DNA of 64,000 bases from Phaseolibacter flectens ATCC 12775 (GCF_000518745.1 NZ_JAEE01000001.1:679084-743083); one strand, 5' to 3'; numbered from the stretch's first letter, positions 1 to 10,792 are shown. Translations and numbers: made by a program. Notes: a model not told the origin generated them from the sequence alone.

Positions 1-834
1 TTCGCCAATCAATTGCCAGTTGACTTCAGCCACAACCTCATTCTGATATAACACTTGCCAGTGAGAGCCATCGGTATTGAGTTTTTTACTGCTCCACAGA
101 CTGTCAGTGCCTGCGCTTTCCTGTTCACTCCAACAGCCCATTGCGAGGGTATGCTTCACATTCACATCATGTTCAGGAACAATAATGCGCCCTTCTCCAG
201 GAACAAGGCGAACTAAGTGATGAAACTGACGCTGAATCGCCGCAAGATTTTCAAAAATATCCGCATGATCATATTCAAGGTTATTCAGGATCAGTGTCCG
301 AGGACAATAATGGACAAATTTAGAACGCTTATCAAAGAAGGCACTGTCATACTCATCGGCTTCAATAACAAAAAAGGGCGAATGACCCGCACGTGCTGAG
401 ACATCAAAATTTCCGGGGATCCCACCGATGAGAAAACCAGGCTGCAAACCACAGTCCTCGAGGATCCAAGCCAGCATGCCTGACGTGGTGGTTTTTCCAT
501 GTGTCCCTGCCACCGCCAATACCCAACGGTCACGTAATACATGATCATGTAGCCATTGCGGACCTGAACAATAAGGAATATTCTCATTTAGTACTGCTTC
601 AACACAAGGATTGCCACGCGACATGGCATTACCAATAACGACCATATCCGGTGCAGGGTCAAGTTGACTGGGATCATAACCCTGTATCAAATCAATACCT
701 TGTTGTTCCAGCATTGTACTCATTGGTGGATAAACATTGGCATCTGAGCCACTGACTTCATGCCCTAGCGCACGAGCCAGTACGGCCAGACCGCCCATAA
801 AAGTACCGCAAATACCTAGAATATGAATTTTCAT
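1..834 (-). CDS. mpl: UDP-N-acetylmuramate:L-alanyl-gamma-D-glutamyl-meso-diaminopimelate ligase, partial
   Basis: Murein recycling ligase that joins the tripeptide L-Ala-D-Glu-mesoDap released from old wall to UDP-MurNAc in the cytoplasm. The gene begins with ATG at 834 and runs off the left edge, so only the first 278 codons are seen. The start MKIHILGICGTFMGGLAVLA is the Mur-ligase nucleotide-fold glycine stretch, and GTHGKTT at about residues 110-116 is the ATP-binding P-loop. The wording of the whole fragment matches E. coli Mpl rather than MurC. It is divergent from fbp, as expected for this neighbourhood. murQ and anmK, also in this window, feed the same wall-recycling network. Confidence 0.93.
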   Translation of the reverse strand, partial: MKIHILGICGTFMGGLAVLARALGHEVSGSDANVYPPMSTMLEQQGIDLIQGYDPSQLDPAPDMVVIGNAMSRGNPCVEAVLNENIPYCSGPQWLHDHVLRDRWVLAVAGTHGKTTTSGMLAWILEDCGLQPGFLIGGIPGNFDVSARAGHSPFFVIEADEYDSAFFDKRSKFVHYCPRTLILNNLEYDHADIFENLAAIQRQFHHLVRLVPGEGRIIVPEHDVNVKHTLAMGCWSEQESAGTDSLWSSKKLNTDGSHWQVLYQNEVVAEVNWQLIGE

Positions 835-980
835 TTTATGATCCACTAAAAAATTATTCTCTAATTTACAATGATAAGCAGTAACTGAGAAATTGGAGGA
901 TTGATTTAGTTTTATGCTAAGTGTAGCCTGGTTAATAGGTTAGGGGTATACATTTATTCAATGGATTCAGGAACCACTTT

Positions 981-1979
981 ATGAAGACGTTAGGCGAGTT
1001 TATTGTTGAAAAACAGAATGATTTCCCACATGCCAGTGGTGAACTAACCGCGTTATTGTCAGCGATAAAGCTGGGCGCGAAAATTATCCATCGTGACATC
1101 AATAAGGCTGGATTGGTCGATATCCTCGGCGCGAATGGGGTAGAGAACGTTCAAGGCGAACAGCAAATGAAATTAGATTTATTTGCCAATGAAAAGTTAA
1201 AAGCCGCCCTAAAAGCGCGAGGCATTGTGGCCGGGATCGCGTCTGAAGAAGAAGATGAATTTGTCATATTTGAAGGCGTCGAAGATGGGAAATATGTCGT
1301 ATTAATGGATCCATTAGATGGATCATCCAATATTGACGTCAATGTCTCTGTCGGTACCATTTTCTCTATCTATCGTCGAGTGTCCCCCATCGGCAGTCCC
1401 GTCACCGAAGACGATTTTATGCAACCCGGCCACCAGCAGGTTGCCGCAGGTTATGTGGTGTACGGCTCTTCCACCATGCTAGTGTACACCACCGGTCATG
1501 GCGTCAATGCCTTTACTTACGATCCCTCTTTGGGGGTATTTTGTCTCAGCCAAGAAAAGATGGCCTATCCGCCGTCAGGCACTATCTACTCAATTAATGA
1601 AGGAAACTATATCCGCTTCCCGACGGGTGTTAAAAAATACATTAAATACTGTCAAGAAGAGGATTCAGCAACCCATCGTCCTTATACCTCGCGTTACATT
1701 GGGTCTCTGGTCGCTGACTTTCACCGTAACTTGCTAAAAGGGGGCATTTATTTGTATCCGAGTACGGCAAGTTATCCTTCAGGTAAACTACGTTTATTGT
1801 ATGAATGCAATCCGATGGCTTTTTTAGCAGAACAAGCGGGAGGAAAAGCCAGTGACGGTGTCAATCGGATCTTGGATCTGCAACCGACCAGCATTCACCA
1901 ACGTTGTCCACTGTTTGTCGGCAATAAAAGTATGGTGGACGAAGTTGAGAGCTTGATCCGCCTTAATCCTGATCAGTAA
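981..1979 (+). CDS. fbp: Fructose-1,6-bisphosphatase class I
   Basis: Hydrolyses fructose 1,6-bisphosphate to fructose 6-phosphate, the committed step of gluconeogenesis in the cytosol. The 332-residue length equals the E. coli enzyme. The metal/phosphate motif DPLDGSSN lies at residues 110-117 and the acidic EEEDEF stretch at about 89-94 fits the Mg-binding region. The AGGAAC before the ATG is a reasonable ribosome site. It is followed by a hairpin terminator and by ppa on the same strand. In E. coli sugar-transport genes (ytfQRT-yjfF) lie between fbp and ppa; here they are gone. Confidence 0.97.
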   Translation: MKTLGEFIVEKQNDFPHASGELTALLSAIKLGAKIIHRDINKAGLVDILGANGVENVQGEQQMKLDLFANEKLKAALKARGIVAGIASEEEDEFVIFEGVEDGKYVVLMDPLDGSSNIDVNVSVGTIFSIYRRVSPIGSPVTEDDFMQPGHQQVAAGYVVYGSSTMLVYTTGHGVNAFTYDPSLGVFCLSQEKMAYPPSGTIYSINEGNYIRFPTGVKKYIKYCQEEDSATHRPYTSRYIGSLVADFHRNLLKGGIYLYPSTASYPSGKLRLLYECNPMAFLAEQAGGKASDGVNRILDLQPTSIHQRCPLFVGNKSMVDEVESLIRLNPDQ

Positions 1980-1993
1980 TCGATCGTTTGTTC

Positions 1994-2021
1994 AGAGGCA
2001 GCGGTTATCACTGCCTCTCTT
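1994..2021 (+). terminator. Hairpin terminator after fbp
   Basis: AGAGGCAG (1994-2001) pairs with CTGCCTCT (2011-2018) around a 9-nt loop, starting 15 nt after the fbp stop and followed by a short pyrimidine run CTTT. Confidence 0.6.
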
Positions 2022-2072
2022 TCGCGTCGACACTCTGAAAAATTGTTCCATAGATTATCAGGGCGAATTCGC

Positions 2073-2078
2073 TATAAT
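2073..2078 (+). promoter_or_regulatory. Likely -10 element of ppa
   Basis: A consensus TATAAT sits 34 nt before the ppa start codon. I do not see a good -35 box at 16-18 nt spacing, so only the -10 is called. Confidence 0.45.
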
Positions 2079-2111
2079 GACCGCCACTTTTTTATTTTTA
2101 CGGAGTCAATA

Positions 2112-2639
2112 ATGAGTCTGAACCTTGTCGCTGCGGGTAAAGCGTTACCTGAAGATATCAATGTTATCATCGAAATTCCTGCAAATTCAGATCCGATCAA
2201 ATATGAAGTAGATAAAGAATCGGGGGCCTTATTTGTTGATCGCTTTATGTCAACGGCCATGTTTTATCCCTGTAATTATGGCTACATCAACAACACACTC
2301 TCTCTGGATGGTGATCCGGTAGACGTTCTGGTGCCGACACCTTATCCATTACAACCGGGTTCCGTGATCCGCTGCCGTCCCGTGGGCGTACTGAAAATGA
2401 CCGATGAGTCTGGCGAAGATGCGAAAGTAGTCGCGGTGCCACACAGTAAATTAAGCAAAGAGTATGACCATATTCAAGATGTGAATGACCTTCCTGAATT
2501 ACTGAAAGCGCAAATTACCCATTTCTTTGAGCACTATAAAGACCTTGAAAAAGGTAAGTGGGTGAAGGTTGAAGGTTGGGAAAATGCAGCAGCAGCCAAA
2601 GCAGAGATTGAAGCTTCTTTTGCCCGTGCTCAAAAATAA
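2112..2639 (+). CDS. ppa: Inorganic pyrophosphatase
   Basis: Family I soluble pyrophosphatase, hydrolysing PPi to two phosphates and so pulling biosynthetic reactions forward. The ATG at 2112, preceded by GGAG, gives a 175-residue protein beginning [10 protein letters not shown], the same start and length as the E. coli enzyme. The open frame extends upstream to 2043 but would add a non-homologous tail over the promoter. The signature DGDPVDVLV, with its metal-binding aspartates, lies at about residues 66-74. Its neighbour tamB is convergent. Confidence 0.97.
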   Translation: MSLNLVAAGKALPEDINVIIEIPANSDPIKYEVDKESGALFVDRFMSTAMFYPCNYGYINNTLSLDGDPVDVLVPTPYPLQPGSVIRCRPVGVLKMTDESGEDAKVVAVPHSKLSKEYDHIQDVNDLPELLKAQITHFFEHYKDLEKGKWVKVEGWENAAAAKAEIEASFARAQK

Positions 2640-2678
2640 AAAAGGCTGAACGATACAGGTTGCATTCAGTGACCCACG

Positions 2679-2714
2679 TCAAGCACAGCGCCGTCTTTTC
2701 CTTGCTGTGCTTGA
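2679..2714. repeat. Perfect 11-bp inverted repeat between convergent ppa and tamB
   Basis: TCAAGCACAGC at 2679-2689 is exactly complementary to GCTGTGCTTGA at 2704-2714, with a 14-nt loop. It lies between two converging genes and may act as a two-way transcription stop, but there is no U-tract on either side. The remainder of 2640-2886 shows nothing else. Confidence 0.5.
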
Positions 2715-2886
2715 ACCCGATCCGTCCCTTTCTTTTGCGTTAGCCAAGTCAACCTCTTACATCATCAAGCCGCCGTTTTTTACACGTGAAAAATCCCCTG
2801 TGCAATCGCTATCATCCCTAAACTTGCTCTCACAGAGATAGGCCGCCTTATCTCAACGCAGATCCTGCGGCCAATCACCTCAGGGA

Positions 2887-5800
2887 TTAATTAAATTCAA
2901 ATTGGTACAAGAGATCCAACGCTTGATCTACGCCTGATACGGCTTCCAAGTACAGCTTCGGCATGAGCCGATAGCGCAAAGTCAGGGTCGCCAGCGAATC
3001 AAAAATCCCCACGCCATACTTGACCTGTAACCCAGGTAACACATAACCACTGACCTGAACTTGCTGACTGTCTCCTGCTCCTGTGGTATCCAATGCCAAA
3101 TCACTGACGCCAAATGACTCACCAATTTTTCCTAGTAGTGGCCCACTTTGCGCCACACCTAAGCCTACCAGCGCTGATGTCAACGCATTGCCATCCCCAT
3201 CGCTACCCAGCCCCTGACCACGTAGTAAATAAGACAGCGCCTCCTGCTGCGATTTAGCCGGATCGGAAAAAATCTCAATTTTAGGTTCATCCGCCAGCCC
3301 TGTTACTCGAATACCCGCCGTGACATCATCCTGAGTCGCCTCAGGGTTACGGATCGCTTCAATATTGACATAGGGATCGGCAGCAGGCCCAGAAAATTGC
3401 AGTTGACCTTTGCGTACGATCAGATCTTGTCCATACGCATGAAAACGCCCTGATGGTATATTAATCTGACCATTCAAGCCCAATCCACTCGGCCCTTGAG
3501 CCACTTTAAGCTCACCCCCAAGACGCGCATTCAAGCCGAATGCCGACAAGCGAACATCGTCACCGACTTGGATGACAAGATTGCTATTTATGGCGATGGC
3601 ATCGGCTTTTTTCTGAATAGGTTTTAACTGATTATCCAGCATCACTTCATCTGAAGAAACGCCTACCGCACTTTCCGGTACATCGAGGACTTGGATCCTC
3701 GCCCAAGGTATACTGACACGACCATTCAAGTTAAACACCGAAGGTGTTGCTTCAAACGTTAAGTCAGGTGAGACATCGAGTCGCACCATCGGCGGGACAG
3801 TCACCCTGATCTTATCGCCTTTCGCCGCAATAAACGCTCGCCAGTTGGCGGGCTGCTGCCAATTGGCATCGCCAGCTAACTGCAATTTGCCTTGCGTCGT
3901 CGTGAGCAGTCCTTTCAGCGTCGAGCTCATCCCATTAAATACGAGATCAACATTTGCGTCACTTAATTGCACAGGCACACTGCTCGTCGACAATTTGACA
4001 CCATGTAAGCCAGTTGAACCATAAACCTGAGGCTTTTTAAGATCACCTCCCAGTTTCAGGGTGCTGTTTAATAAACCAGCAATGGTTTCACCATTGGCTA
4101 ATGCAGGTTGCAATAGATCGAGCGATAACTGTTGGATCGTGATGTTACCACTCAACCTCCGCTGTTTTTGCAGGTCATTGATGGTCACATTGCCAGTTAA
4201 CTGCCCATTATTCAGTAAAGCGATCAACCACTGTAGCTGCGCCCGTCCATTGTTCAACTTTGCTTTCACATCCAATTTATTAAAAATGATAGGCAGACGT
4301 TTTCCTTGTACTCGCTGGTCAACGGCGACCCCATCACCGGTTAAGTTCGCTTGCAAATCTGGGTTTTTACCTGCAGCCCAGTGCCCTTTGATTGCACCTT
4401 TAAATCCACCTTTTAACTGTATGTCAGTCGGCATTATGGGTTTAAGCATGGCAAGATCAAAACGCTTAATCAGGAGACTAGCCTGTCCGTTTGCACCCAA
4501 CTTAATGGTTTCAGGCACACAAATCTCAGCATTCGGATTTAACCAACAGTGGGCGGAAAGTGTCACAGCCTGTGGCTTGTTTTGAAAGTCCACGGCCAAT
4601 TTTCTGCTCAATGACCATGATCCAACAGGCGTATCAAAATGGGTATCGCTGATTGTTGCCTGCCAACGCTGCTGCTGCCGATCAAAATGGCCTTGTAACG
4701 CCAGTTGACCTGATACCGGCTGACCTTCGATGCGCAGATTCAGCTGATGGGCTTGTTCATCGCCACCAGCCGTTAGGCTAATCAATGGAATGGCGATCCC
4801 TGGTTGTTGCAAGCCTTGTAGACGGAGATCTAACTTTCCTTTGATTTGCTGTGCCGACAGCACATTGGCTTTCAGATTTAACGATTGCAGCTTCATCTGT
4901 TGAAAGCCCACGTCCTGCGCGCTGAGATCGGCCTTAAGTTCAGGATGAGATAAACTGCCCTGCGCGTTAATTTTCCCTAAAATTCGACCACGTAAGCCTG
5001 GAATAATGCCATTAAGTGACGGCGCATTAATGTCAGTCAACAGATCCAAGGTGTCACCTAGGCTGCCCTTAATATCGAGATAATTACGCCCTAAGGCCAC
5101 ATGGAACGACGGTATCGTCCATTGGTTATAGCTATTACCCTGAACTTTGCCACTCACTGTCAGTGGGTTAGATTTAATATTCCCCTGTAGATTGATTTCC
5201 GGGATCGCCATTTGCCAACTGTTACCATACACACTACCTCGGCTGCGTATTTTTCCGGCTAACCGAGCTGGCCAATCAGGGTATTGGGTCGCCGTATTGA
5301 TATTGTTCAGGGTCAGTTCACTGTGCCAGCTTATCGCCTTTGTCCAATCTAACACGGCCTGCAGTGTGATGTTGCCTTTTAACGCGGCCAGTTGCAGAGC
5401 ATCAACCTTAAATTGCTGGGTATTCCCTTTAGCATCGAGCCTGATGTCTGCTGGAGGGATATTTTTACCTTTGACTCGCCCTTCTAGAGCAATCTGGTAG
5501 TCTGTCGCTTTTCCTACCGCTTTCAGATTGAAATTCTCAAGCTGATATTCAGCTGCATGACCTGGCGGATAAGCCATTGCTGCACTTGAAAGGTGCAAGT
5601 TAAAAGGCAGCCCCACTGCGGCAGGTTCAACCTGAGTCAACAAGTTGGCTCTGAGCGGACCAGACAAATTCAAGGCGAGAGACAGCTGTTTTTTAACATG
5701 CCCATGCAGCGTCAGTTTTAATTGCTCACCCTGTAACGGTTTCTGATTAACTGTACTGGTGAGACTGAAAGCAACGGGCCAGTCTTGCTCCAACTGGACT

Positions 5801-6699
5801 GAACCGTGGGCATCCAATATTCCTTCTCGCGCTCTAAGACTTAATCGCTGTAACTGTATGCGACTATCTTCAGCTTCAGCCTGAATTTTTAAGCGATGAA
5901 TAGTGAGTTCCGTCGCCCCTCGTACCGTTAAATTTTCACCATCAATGTTCGGAATACTGAGATCCAACGGCAAAGAATACTGATCAAGGTCAAATAAAGG
6001 CTTGGCAAACAGCTGTCGCAATTTATCAGCCAAAGGTTGAGTTTCCTGCCACTGTGGTGGTTCCAGCTTCGATTGATTCGCATTATTTTGTTGCTTGCCT
6101 TCATCCGCAATGAGGGATCCAGTGCCTGCACTCAGTTTTTCCTCAGATTGAGGGAGAGTAATTGATAAATTTTTGATCGAAGTCGGCACTAGGCTCAGTT
6201 TTCTCCCCTGCCAATTTAGCCCTGAAGCAAATCGTCCCAAAGCAAGCTGAGTACCATCAATATTAAGATCAATATCTTGCAAGACAATTTGCTTGAGGAA
6301 AATGGGAAGCGGGCTGGTGATTTCAGTCAGTGGTGCAGAAGTCTTCTCATCTGCAGGCGACGTTGCTGCCATTTTACTGCTATCAATGGCCACGTTAACT
6401 TGACTGAGGGTAATATCATTCACACAAAGCTGTGAGTGCCATAAACACGCTGGCTGCACCGAAAGATGGAGCTTATCGCCGGCAACTTCGACTCCAGCCA
6501 TCCGATACTGCACCCCCCGTAACGTAAGATCCTGCCACCCACCAGTCACTTGTTGAATCGATAAACCGGGAACAAATCGGCTCGCACTGTTAAGCAGCAA
6601 ATGTAGCCCTGGCGTGGTGGTGAGTAAAATCACCACAGTAATCAGTAACAACAAAATAAAGACCAGGATCCCTGATATGATTTTTTTCCACCAACTCAT
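2887..6699 (-). CDS. tamB: Translocation and assembly module inner-membrane protein TamB
   Basis: AsmA-like 1270-residue protein (E. coli TamB is about 1260). It is anchored in the inner membrane by an N-terminal segment (about residues 8-28, rich in I/L/V) and spans the periplasm as a long beta structure. With TamA it assists outer-membrane protein assembly and, in current models, phospholipid transport to the outer membrane. The C-terminal TamB/DUF490 domain is intact to the terminal YQFEFN. The ATG overlaps the tamA stop by 4 bases, so the two are translationally coupled. No ytfP follows, unlike E. coli. Confidence 0.95.
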   Translation of the reverse strand: MSWWKKIISGILVFILLLLITVVILLTTTPGLHLLLNSASRFVPGLSIQQVTGGWQDLTLRGVQYRMAGVEVAGDKLHLSVQPACLWHSQLCVNDITLSQVNVAIDSSKMAATSPADEKTSAPLTEITSPLPIFLKQIVLQDIDLNIDGTQLALGRFASGLNWQGRKLSLVPTSIKNLSITLPQSEEKLSAGTGSLIADEGKQQNNANQSKLEPPQWQETQPLADKLRQLFAKPLFDLDQYSLPLDLSIPNIDGENLTVRGATELTIHRLKIQAEAEDSRIQLQRLSLRAREGILDAHGSVQLEQDWPVAFSLTSTVNQKPLQGEQLKLTLHGHVKKQLSLALNLSGPLRANLLTQVEPAAVGLPFNLHLSSAAMAYPPGHAAEYQLENFNLKAVGKATDYQIALEGRVKGKNIPPADIRLDAKGNTQQFKVDALQLAALKGNITLQAVLDWTKAISWHSELTLNNINTATQYPDWPARLAGKIRSRGSVYGNSWQMAIPEINLQGNIKSNPLTVSGKVQGNSYNQWTIPSFHVALGRNYLDIKGSLGDTLDLLTDINAPSLNGIIPGLRGRILGKINAQGSLSHPELKADLSAQDVGFQQMKLQSLNLKANVLSAQQIKGKLDLRLQGLQQPGIAIPLISLTAGGDEQAHQLNLRIEGQPVSGQLALQGHFDRQQQRWQATISDTHFDTPVGSWSLSRKLAVDFQNKPQAVTLSAHCWLNPNAEICVPETIKLGANGQASLLIKRFDLAMLKPIMPTDIQLKGGFKGAIKGHWAAGKNPDLQANLTGDGVAVDQRVQGKRLPIIFNKLDVKAKLNNGRAQLQWLIALLNNGQLTGNVTINDLQKQRRLSGNITIQQLSLDLLQPALANGETIAGLLNSTLKLGGDLKKPQVYGSTGLHGVKLSTSSVPVQLSDANVDLVFNGMSSTLKGLLTTTQGKLQLAGDANWQQPANWRAFIAAKGDKIRVTVPPMVRLDVSPDLTFEATPSVFNLNGRVSIPWARIQVLDVPESAVGVSSDEVMLDNQLKPIQKKADAIAINSNLVIQVGDDVRLSAFGLNARLGGELKVAQGPSGLGLNGQINIPSGRFHAYGQDLIVRKGQLQFSGPAADPYVNIEAIRNPEATQDDVTAGIRVTGLADEPKIEIFSDPAKSQQEALSYLLRGQGLGSDGDGNALTSALVGLGVAQSGPLLGKIGESFGVSDLALDTTGAGDSQQVQVSGYVLPGLQVKYGVGIFDSLATLTLRYRLMPKLYLEAVSGVDQALDLLYQFEFN

Positions 6700-8435
6700 A
6701 GCTCTGGCCCCAATCCGATATAAAATTGCACACCACGTTGATCGTCATCGCCGATTGCTTTAGCAATATCCAGCTTGATCGGCCCAACAGGGGAAGACCA
6801 ACGAATACCGACACCTGCTCCAGTTTTCAACGCATGACGATTAAAATCTCTGACTGCCTCACCGGAATCAATAAAGGTTGCCCCCCACCATTTTCCGGTA
6901 AAGTTATATTGATATTCTAAGGATCCTGTCGCCAGTTTTGACGCACCGGTTAATTTATTATCCGCATCCCGAGGCGAGATATCTTTGTACTTATAGCCGC
7001 GTATACTGCGATCACCACCAGCAAAAAAACGTAAATCAGGTGGCACACGATCAAAGTCATTCGTTTCTATCCAACCAATGTTCCCTCGCACGACAAAACG
7101 GTGTTTTTCTGCTAGGGTTCGGATCCAAACATTTTGTGCCTGCAGGATCACGAAATCAATATCTGACCCCCATCCTGTGTTAGCGACATCAACACTATAA
7201 CGTTGAGTATCACCCCAATCCGGCATTAACCCCCCTCGAGAACGGGTACGATTTAAGCTAAGACCAGGATAAATAAGCATGGTCGTATTGGTTGTATTCG
7301 CTTGGGTATAGTGCGAAAGGCTCCACCGTAAATTGACCGCTTTCTGCCAGCCTACACTGTTATCCCAGAATCGAGAGGCCGCTAAAGTCGTGGTGTCGGC
7401 TTTGGTATCATTGAGGTCGGTTCGTTTGATCCCACCTTGCAATAAGTAGTACTGCTCCAAGGGACTTTTGAGTAACGGTATTTTATAGCTGAAATCCAAT
7501 TGCTGTTCTGGTTGAGAGAGGTAGCTACTCACCGCCATACTTTGACCCCGGTCATTCACCCAAGGTCGTTTCCACGTCGTTTTCAGATGCGGCCCGACAT
7601 CGGTTGAATAACCGATACCGGTCTCTAGGCTATTTTTAATCGCAGGTTTAAGTGATGCGCTGATCGGCAACTTTTTATCTGCGGTCTTATCATCAAAATT
7701 AGGCGCGGCGACGACAGTACTAAACCAGCCTGTTGCAGATAAACGTCGATTTAATTCGGCCAGCTTCCTTGAATCATAAAAATCCCCCGTATTAAAAGGG
7801 ATCAATTTGCGTAGGTAATCGTCACGAATTTGCGAACCTTGAAAGTGAATATCACCAAATCGGTAGCGTGGACCGGTATCATAATTGATAATCCAATAGG
7901 CCTGATGCAGTGCCTGCGCGACACCGAGCTGAGATTGTTTAAACATCCCATCGAAATAGCCTTGTTGCATCGCGATATTAGCGAAGCCACTTTTGAAACT
8001 ATCATAATCACCATGATTAAGAATACTGCCGATCTTCGGCTTCCCCTGCTTGATCCACTTGCTATAATAGGGATCATTACTGCCTTCACCTTGCAAAATC
8101 AGGGATGTACCGGCAATTTTCACAGGCTTACCAGCATCAACCCGTACCCGGATGACTGGATGGGCGGCTTGCTTGGGCTCTTTCTCAGTGAAAAACGTGA
8201 TTTCAGGATCATAATACCCTAAAGCACGTAAACTTAATTTAATTGAATTCTCTAATGTCGCTTTAAAGCGATTATCCGTCGTCACTTCTTCACTGGTAAT
8301 TGTTTCTAGTCTCACCCTCACATTATTTTGTAATTCCCCAGAGAGCCCTTCCAGCTTTAATTCCACCCGAGCTGCATGCAGCGACGGTGAAGCGACCAGT
8401 AATACAGCGATTCCATATTCTGTAATGCGAGGCAC
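6696..8435 (-). CDS. tamA: Translocation and assembly module outer-membrane protein TamA
   Basis: Omp85-family 579-residue protein with a signal peptide (cleavage near SLHA-A at about residue 21), three POTRA domains to about residue 265 and a 16-strand C-terminal barrel. The barrel carries the Omp85 loop-6 motif inside [12 protein letters not shown]. It forms the TAM complex with TamB. The start is GTG at 8435, chosen because AGGAGC sits at proper distance and the signal peptide begins there. msrA, the usual divergent neighbour in E. coli, is missing; the 470 bp upstream lead to ytfL instead. Confidence 0.95.
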   Translation of the reverse strand: MPRITEYGIAVLLVASPSLHAARVELKLEGLSGELQNNVRVRLETITSEEVTTDNRFKATLENSIKLSLRALGYYDPEITFFTEKEPKQAAHPVIRVRVDAGKPVKIAGTSLILQGEGSNDPYYSKWIKQGKPKIGSILNHGDYDSFKSGFANIAMQQGYFDGMFKQSQLGVAQALHQAYWIINYDTGPRYRFGDIHFQGSQIRDDYLRKLIPFNTGDFYDSRKLAELNRRLSATGWFSTVVAAPNFDDKTADKKLPISASLKPAIKNSLETGIGYSTDVGPHLKTTWKRPWVNDRGQSMAVSSYLSQPEQQLDFSYKIPLLKSPLEQYYLLQGGIKRTDLNDTKADTTTLAASRFWDNSVGWQKAVNLRWSLSHYTQANTTNTTMLIYPGLSLNRTRSRGGLMPDWGDTQRYSVDVANTGWGSDIDFVILQAQNVWIRTLAEKHRFVVRGNIGWIETNDFDRVPPDLRFFAGGDRSIRGYKYKDISPRDADNKLTGASKLATGSLEYQYNFTGKWWGATFIDSGEAVRDFNRHALKTGAGVGIRWSSPVGPIKLDIAKAIGDDDQRGVQFYIGLGPEL

Positions 8436-8608
8436 ATAAGCTCCTGTTTGTCATACTCATTTAATAATATTTCGTCAAATGGCTTATCCATCAACGGGCA
8501 CTCCCCCAAGACATCCATCACAGGGAGTCTGCTTACCGAATTCAGTATCTGCTGTTAATCATAGTCGTCATTGTCCAAAATTGTAGTCAAGATGACAACC
8601 CATAGTCT

Positions 8609-8639
8609 TTTACAAAATTTTAATTGTCCCCGGTACAAT
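8609..8639 (+). promoter_or_regulatory. Possible promoter for the ytfL leader
   Basis: TTTACA (8609-8614) and TACAAT (8634-8639) resemble sigma-70 boxes, but the 19-nt spacer is long. Transcription from here would give a leader of about 255 nt before ytfL. Nothing else is recognisable in 8436-8720. Confidence 0.3.
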
Positions 8640-8741
8640 GGCGTCAGCCTTTGGTTTTACTCAGTAATTATCTGGATATGAACGTTAGCCATCACTGACA
8701 AACACTTCTCAGCTAGTAAGCCGATAGGAGGAACTGCTATA

Positions 8742-8879
8742 ATGGGCGAACCAGAACTCTCTGAAAGCTTCCGTCGGACAGCCTATTTCATTGTGAAACT
8801 GAGTCTGACAGACATTTTTGGCAAGGGCAGCTCTCTGGCCTGCCTTTCCGGGATCATAGGCTGTCCATGCCAAAAATGA
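8742..8879 (+). CDS. Putative 45-residue leader peptide upstream of ytfL
   Basis: A short open frame with its own strong ribosome site (AGGAGG at 8726-8731, 10 nt before the ATG) ends 23 nt before ytfL. The product starts MGEPELSESFRRTAYFIVKL and ends LSGIIGCPCQK. It has a hydrophobic patch near residues 14-22 and three cysteines (34, 41, 43). I do not recognise the peptide. Two pairs of exact 11-nt complementary segments lie inside the frame, so ribosome progress would control which RNA helix forms; this is the layout of a translational or attenuation leader. Codon content is unremarkable. It may instead be a chance frame over a purely structural RNA. Confidence 0.5.
   Translation: MGEPELSESFRRTAYFIVKLSLTDIFGKGSSLACLSGIIGCPCQK
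8776..8878 (+). promoter_or_regulatory. Structured leader RNA with crossing helices before ytfL
   Basis: GGACAGCCTAT (8776-8786) is exactly complementary to ATAGGCTGTCC (8856-8866), and CATTTTTGGCA (8813-8823) to TGCCAAAAATG (8868-8878). The order A-B-A'-B' makes the pairs cross, giving either a pseudoknot or two competing states. An inner hairpin (AAGGGCAG with CTGCCTT) lies between B and A'. No known riboswitch class is recognised. Confidence 0.6.
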
Positions 8880-8902
8880 CTAAATAACAAATCGGATCAT
8901 TT

Positions 8903-10216
8903 ATGTTAGATAGTTTGTTTATTATATTATTATTAATTATTGTAAGTGCGTTTTTTGCATTATCTGAGATATCACTGGCTGCAGCCCGTAAAATTAAACT
9001 TAAAATTATGGCGGATGAGGGTGATATTCGGGCTAAGCATATATTGAAAGTGCAAGAATCTCCGGGTATGTTTTTTACCGTTGTACAAATTGGCTTAAAT
9101 GGTGTTGCTATCCTAGCGGGTATCGTCGGTGAATCGGCCTTTACGCCAATTTTTCAGGAAATGTTTAACAAAGTAATGTCGCCAGAATTAGCTTCACAAC
9201 TCGGCTTCATTTGCTCTTTCACCCTTGTCACAAGTTTATTTATTTTACTTGCTGATTTGACCCCGAAAAGAATTGGTATGATCGCTCCAGAAACTATCGC
9301 ACTGTGGATCATTCATCCTATGCGCTTTTGTCTGGTGGTATTTCGCCCCTTAGTTTGGGTATTTAATGGATTGGCAGACGGTATTTTTAAGTTATTTAAA
9401 ATTCCAATGGTACGCAAAGATGATATCACTTCTGATGATATCTATGCTGTGGTTGAAGCCGGTGCCTTAGCTGGCGTTTTGCGTAAACAGGAACACGAAT
9501 TAATTGAAAATGTTTTCGAGCTAGAATCGCGAACGGTTCCTTCTTCCATGACTTCACGGGAAAATATCGTTTGGTTTGATTTAAATGAAAATGAAACCAG
9601 TCTGAAGAATAAAATTGCCGATCACCCCCATTCAAAATTCCTCGTCTGTAATGGCGATATCGATCATATTGTTGGTTATGTTGACTCTAAAGAATTATTA
9701 CTACGTGTCTTGGGTAACCAAAGCATGACATTAAGCAGTGGAGTACAGATCCGCTCAGCATTGATTGTTCCTGACACATTAAGCCTGTCTGAGGCACTGG
9801 AAAGCTTTAAAAGCGCAGGTGAAGATTTTGCCGTTATTATGAATGAATATGCCTTGGTTGTCGGCATTATTACCCTCAATGATGTGATGACGACTTTAAT
9901 GGGTGATCTGGTAGGCCAAGGCTTGGAAGAGCAAATTGTTGCCCGCGATGCCAATTCTTGGCTGGTCGAAGGTGGTACACCGATTGAAGATGTCATGCGA
10001 GTTCTGCATATCGAGGAGTTTCCTCAATCCGGTAATTATGAAACCATCGGTGGCTTTATGATGTTTATGTTGAGGAAGATCCCAAAACGTACAGACTTTG
10101 TCATTTTGGCTAATTACAAATTTGAAGTGGTCGACATTGATAACTACCGTATCGACCAACTTCTTGTCACCCGCCTAGAAGAGCGTGTGAATGAAAAGGG
10201 GTATGAACTGCCTTAA
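8903..10216 (+). CDS. ytfL: HlyC/CorC-family membrane protein YtfL (PaeA, polyamine export)
   Basis: 437-residue inner-membrane protein with an N-terminal DUF21 domain (four hydrophobic segments in residues 1-165), paired CBS domains (about 205-335) and a C-terminal CorC/HlyC domain. The E. coli orthologue was renamed PaeA because it protects against cadaverine and putrescine, probably by export; older annotation calls it a CorC-like hemolysin. The ribosome site before the ATG at 8903 is weak (GGAT), which fits control by the structured leader or by coupling to the leader frame 23 nt upstream. The unlinked-looking ytfK follows on the other strand. Confidence 0.92.
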   Translation: MLDSLFIILLLIIVSAFFALSEISLAAARKIKLKIMADEGDIRAKHILKVQESPGMFFTVVQIGLNGVAILAGIVGESAFTPIFQEMFNKVMSPELASQLGFICSFTLVTSLFILLADLTPKRIGMIAPETIALWIIHPMRFCLVVFRPLVWVFNGLADGIFKLFKIPMVRKDDITSDDIYAVVEAGALAGVLRKQEHELIENVFELESRTVPSSMTSRENIVWFDLNENETSLKNKIADHPHSKFLVCNGDIDHIVGYVDSKELLLRVLGNQSMTLSSGVQIRSALIVPDTLSLSEALESFKSAGEDFAVIMNEYALVVGIITLNDVMTTLMGDLVGQGLEEQIVARDANSWLVEGGTPIEDVMRVLHIEEFPQSGNYETIGGFMMFMLRKIPKRTDFVILANYKFEVVDIDNYRIDQLLVTRLEERVNEKGYELP

Positions 10217-10255
10217 TAGTCTCACTGAAGCCCTAGACTGCACGAGTCAGGGCGG

Positions 10256-10456
10256 TTAGTCTGACTGCAGTTTTAGCACCTTACGGTTAATTTCATTCAT
10301 AACATTCAGGCTCAGTCTATTACGCTGCTCGGGCAACAAAATCCGGCCTTGATCAAAAGTAAACTCTCCAACATCTCTAATGTAAAGCTGTCCTTTGAAT
10401 AAGATCTTGACATACTTAGCAATTTGAAATGGATTGTATCGCTGAAAAACTTTCAC
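10256..10456 (-). CDS. ytfK: YtfK, DUF1107 small stringent-response regulator
   Basis: 66-residue basic protein beginning [20 protein letters not shown], clearly the YtfK family (E. coli 68 residues, same start). In E. coli YtfK binds SpoT and tips it toward (p)ppGpp synthesis during phosphate or fatty-acid starvation. The conserved core F-Q-R-Y-N-P, the KILF-G-LYI-DVG block and the ILLP segment are present. It is convergent with ytfL. Its 5' leader contains a large inverted repeat (see separate entry). In E. coli ytfJ sits next to ytfK; here ytfJ lies about 49 kb away. Confidence 0.9.
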   Translation of the reverse strand: MKVFQRYNPFQIAKYVKILFKGQLYIRDVGEFTFDQGRILLPEQRNRLSLNVMNEINRKVLKLQSD

Positions 10457-10487
10457 TCTGAAACTCCTGTTTATATCCTTTAATTAC

Positions 10488-10588
10488 AAATACACCAGTA
10501 GATATTTAAAAAACGAATATAAAAGGCCTAAAAAAAAGATAATCGTATAAGAAATCTCTTGTTTAGAATTTTTAGGTCTGGTGTATTT
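10488..10588 (-). repeat. Nested inverted repeats in the ytfK leader
   Basis: AAATACACCAG (10488-10498) is an exact complement of CTGGTGTATTT (10578-10588). Inside it CCTAAAAA (10527-10534) pairs with TTTTTAGG (10569-10576). Together they fold into a long stem between the ytfK start and its probable promoter. Confidence 0.6.
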
Positions 10589-10650
10589 TAGCAGATAATT
10601 ACTGTTACTGGTAACCTTATTAACATAAAACTTAAATTTATTTACTGGGT

Positions 10651-10656
10651 ATTATA
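10651..10656 (-). promoter_or_regulatory. Likely -10 box of ytfK
   Basis: A perfect TATAAT on the minus strand lies 195 nt before the ytfK start and would place the inverted repeat in the transcript. The -35 is poor, suggesting activator dependence. The rest of 10590-10792 shows nothing certain. Confidence 0.4.
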
Positions 10657-10792
10657 CAGGCTCATTATGAAACAAATGTGAAATTGATCGTGATACTCGG
10701 TATTGACTCGTGACTCGAAATCTTAAGGTAGGGGAAAAGCGAGGGAGTATTCTCTCAGTAGGCCTTAAAAAGTGTATCAGGCCTGTTAAAAT

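Noticed and set aside
4061..5500. Long plus-strand frames inside tamB
   Set aside because: Shadows of the conserved minus-strand tamB; no ribosome sites or family resemblance.
8720..8902. yybP-ykoY manganese riboswitch before ytfL
   Set aside because: Stems are of different layout and I cannot find the conserved yybP loop sequences, so no class was assigned.
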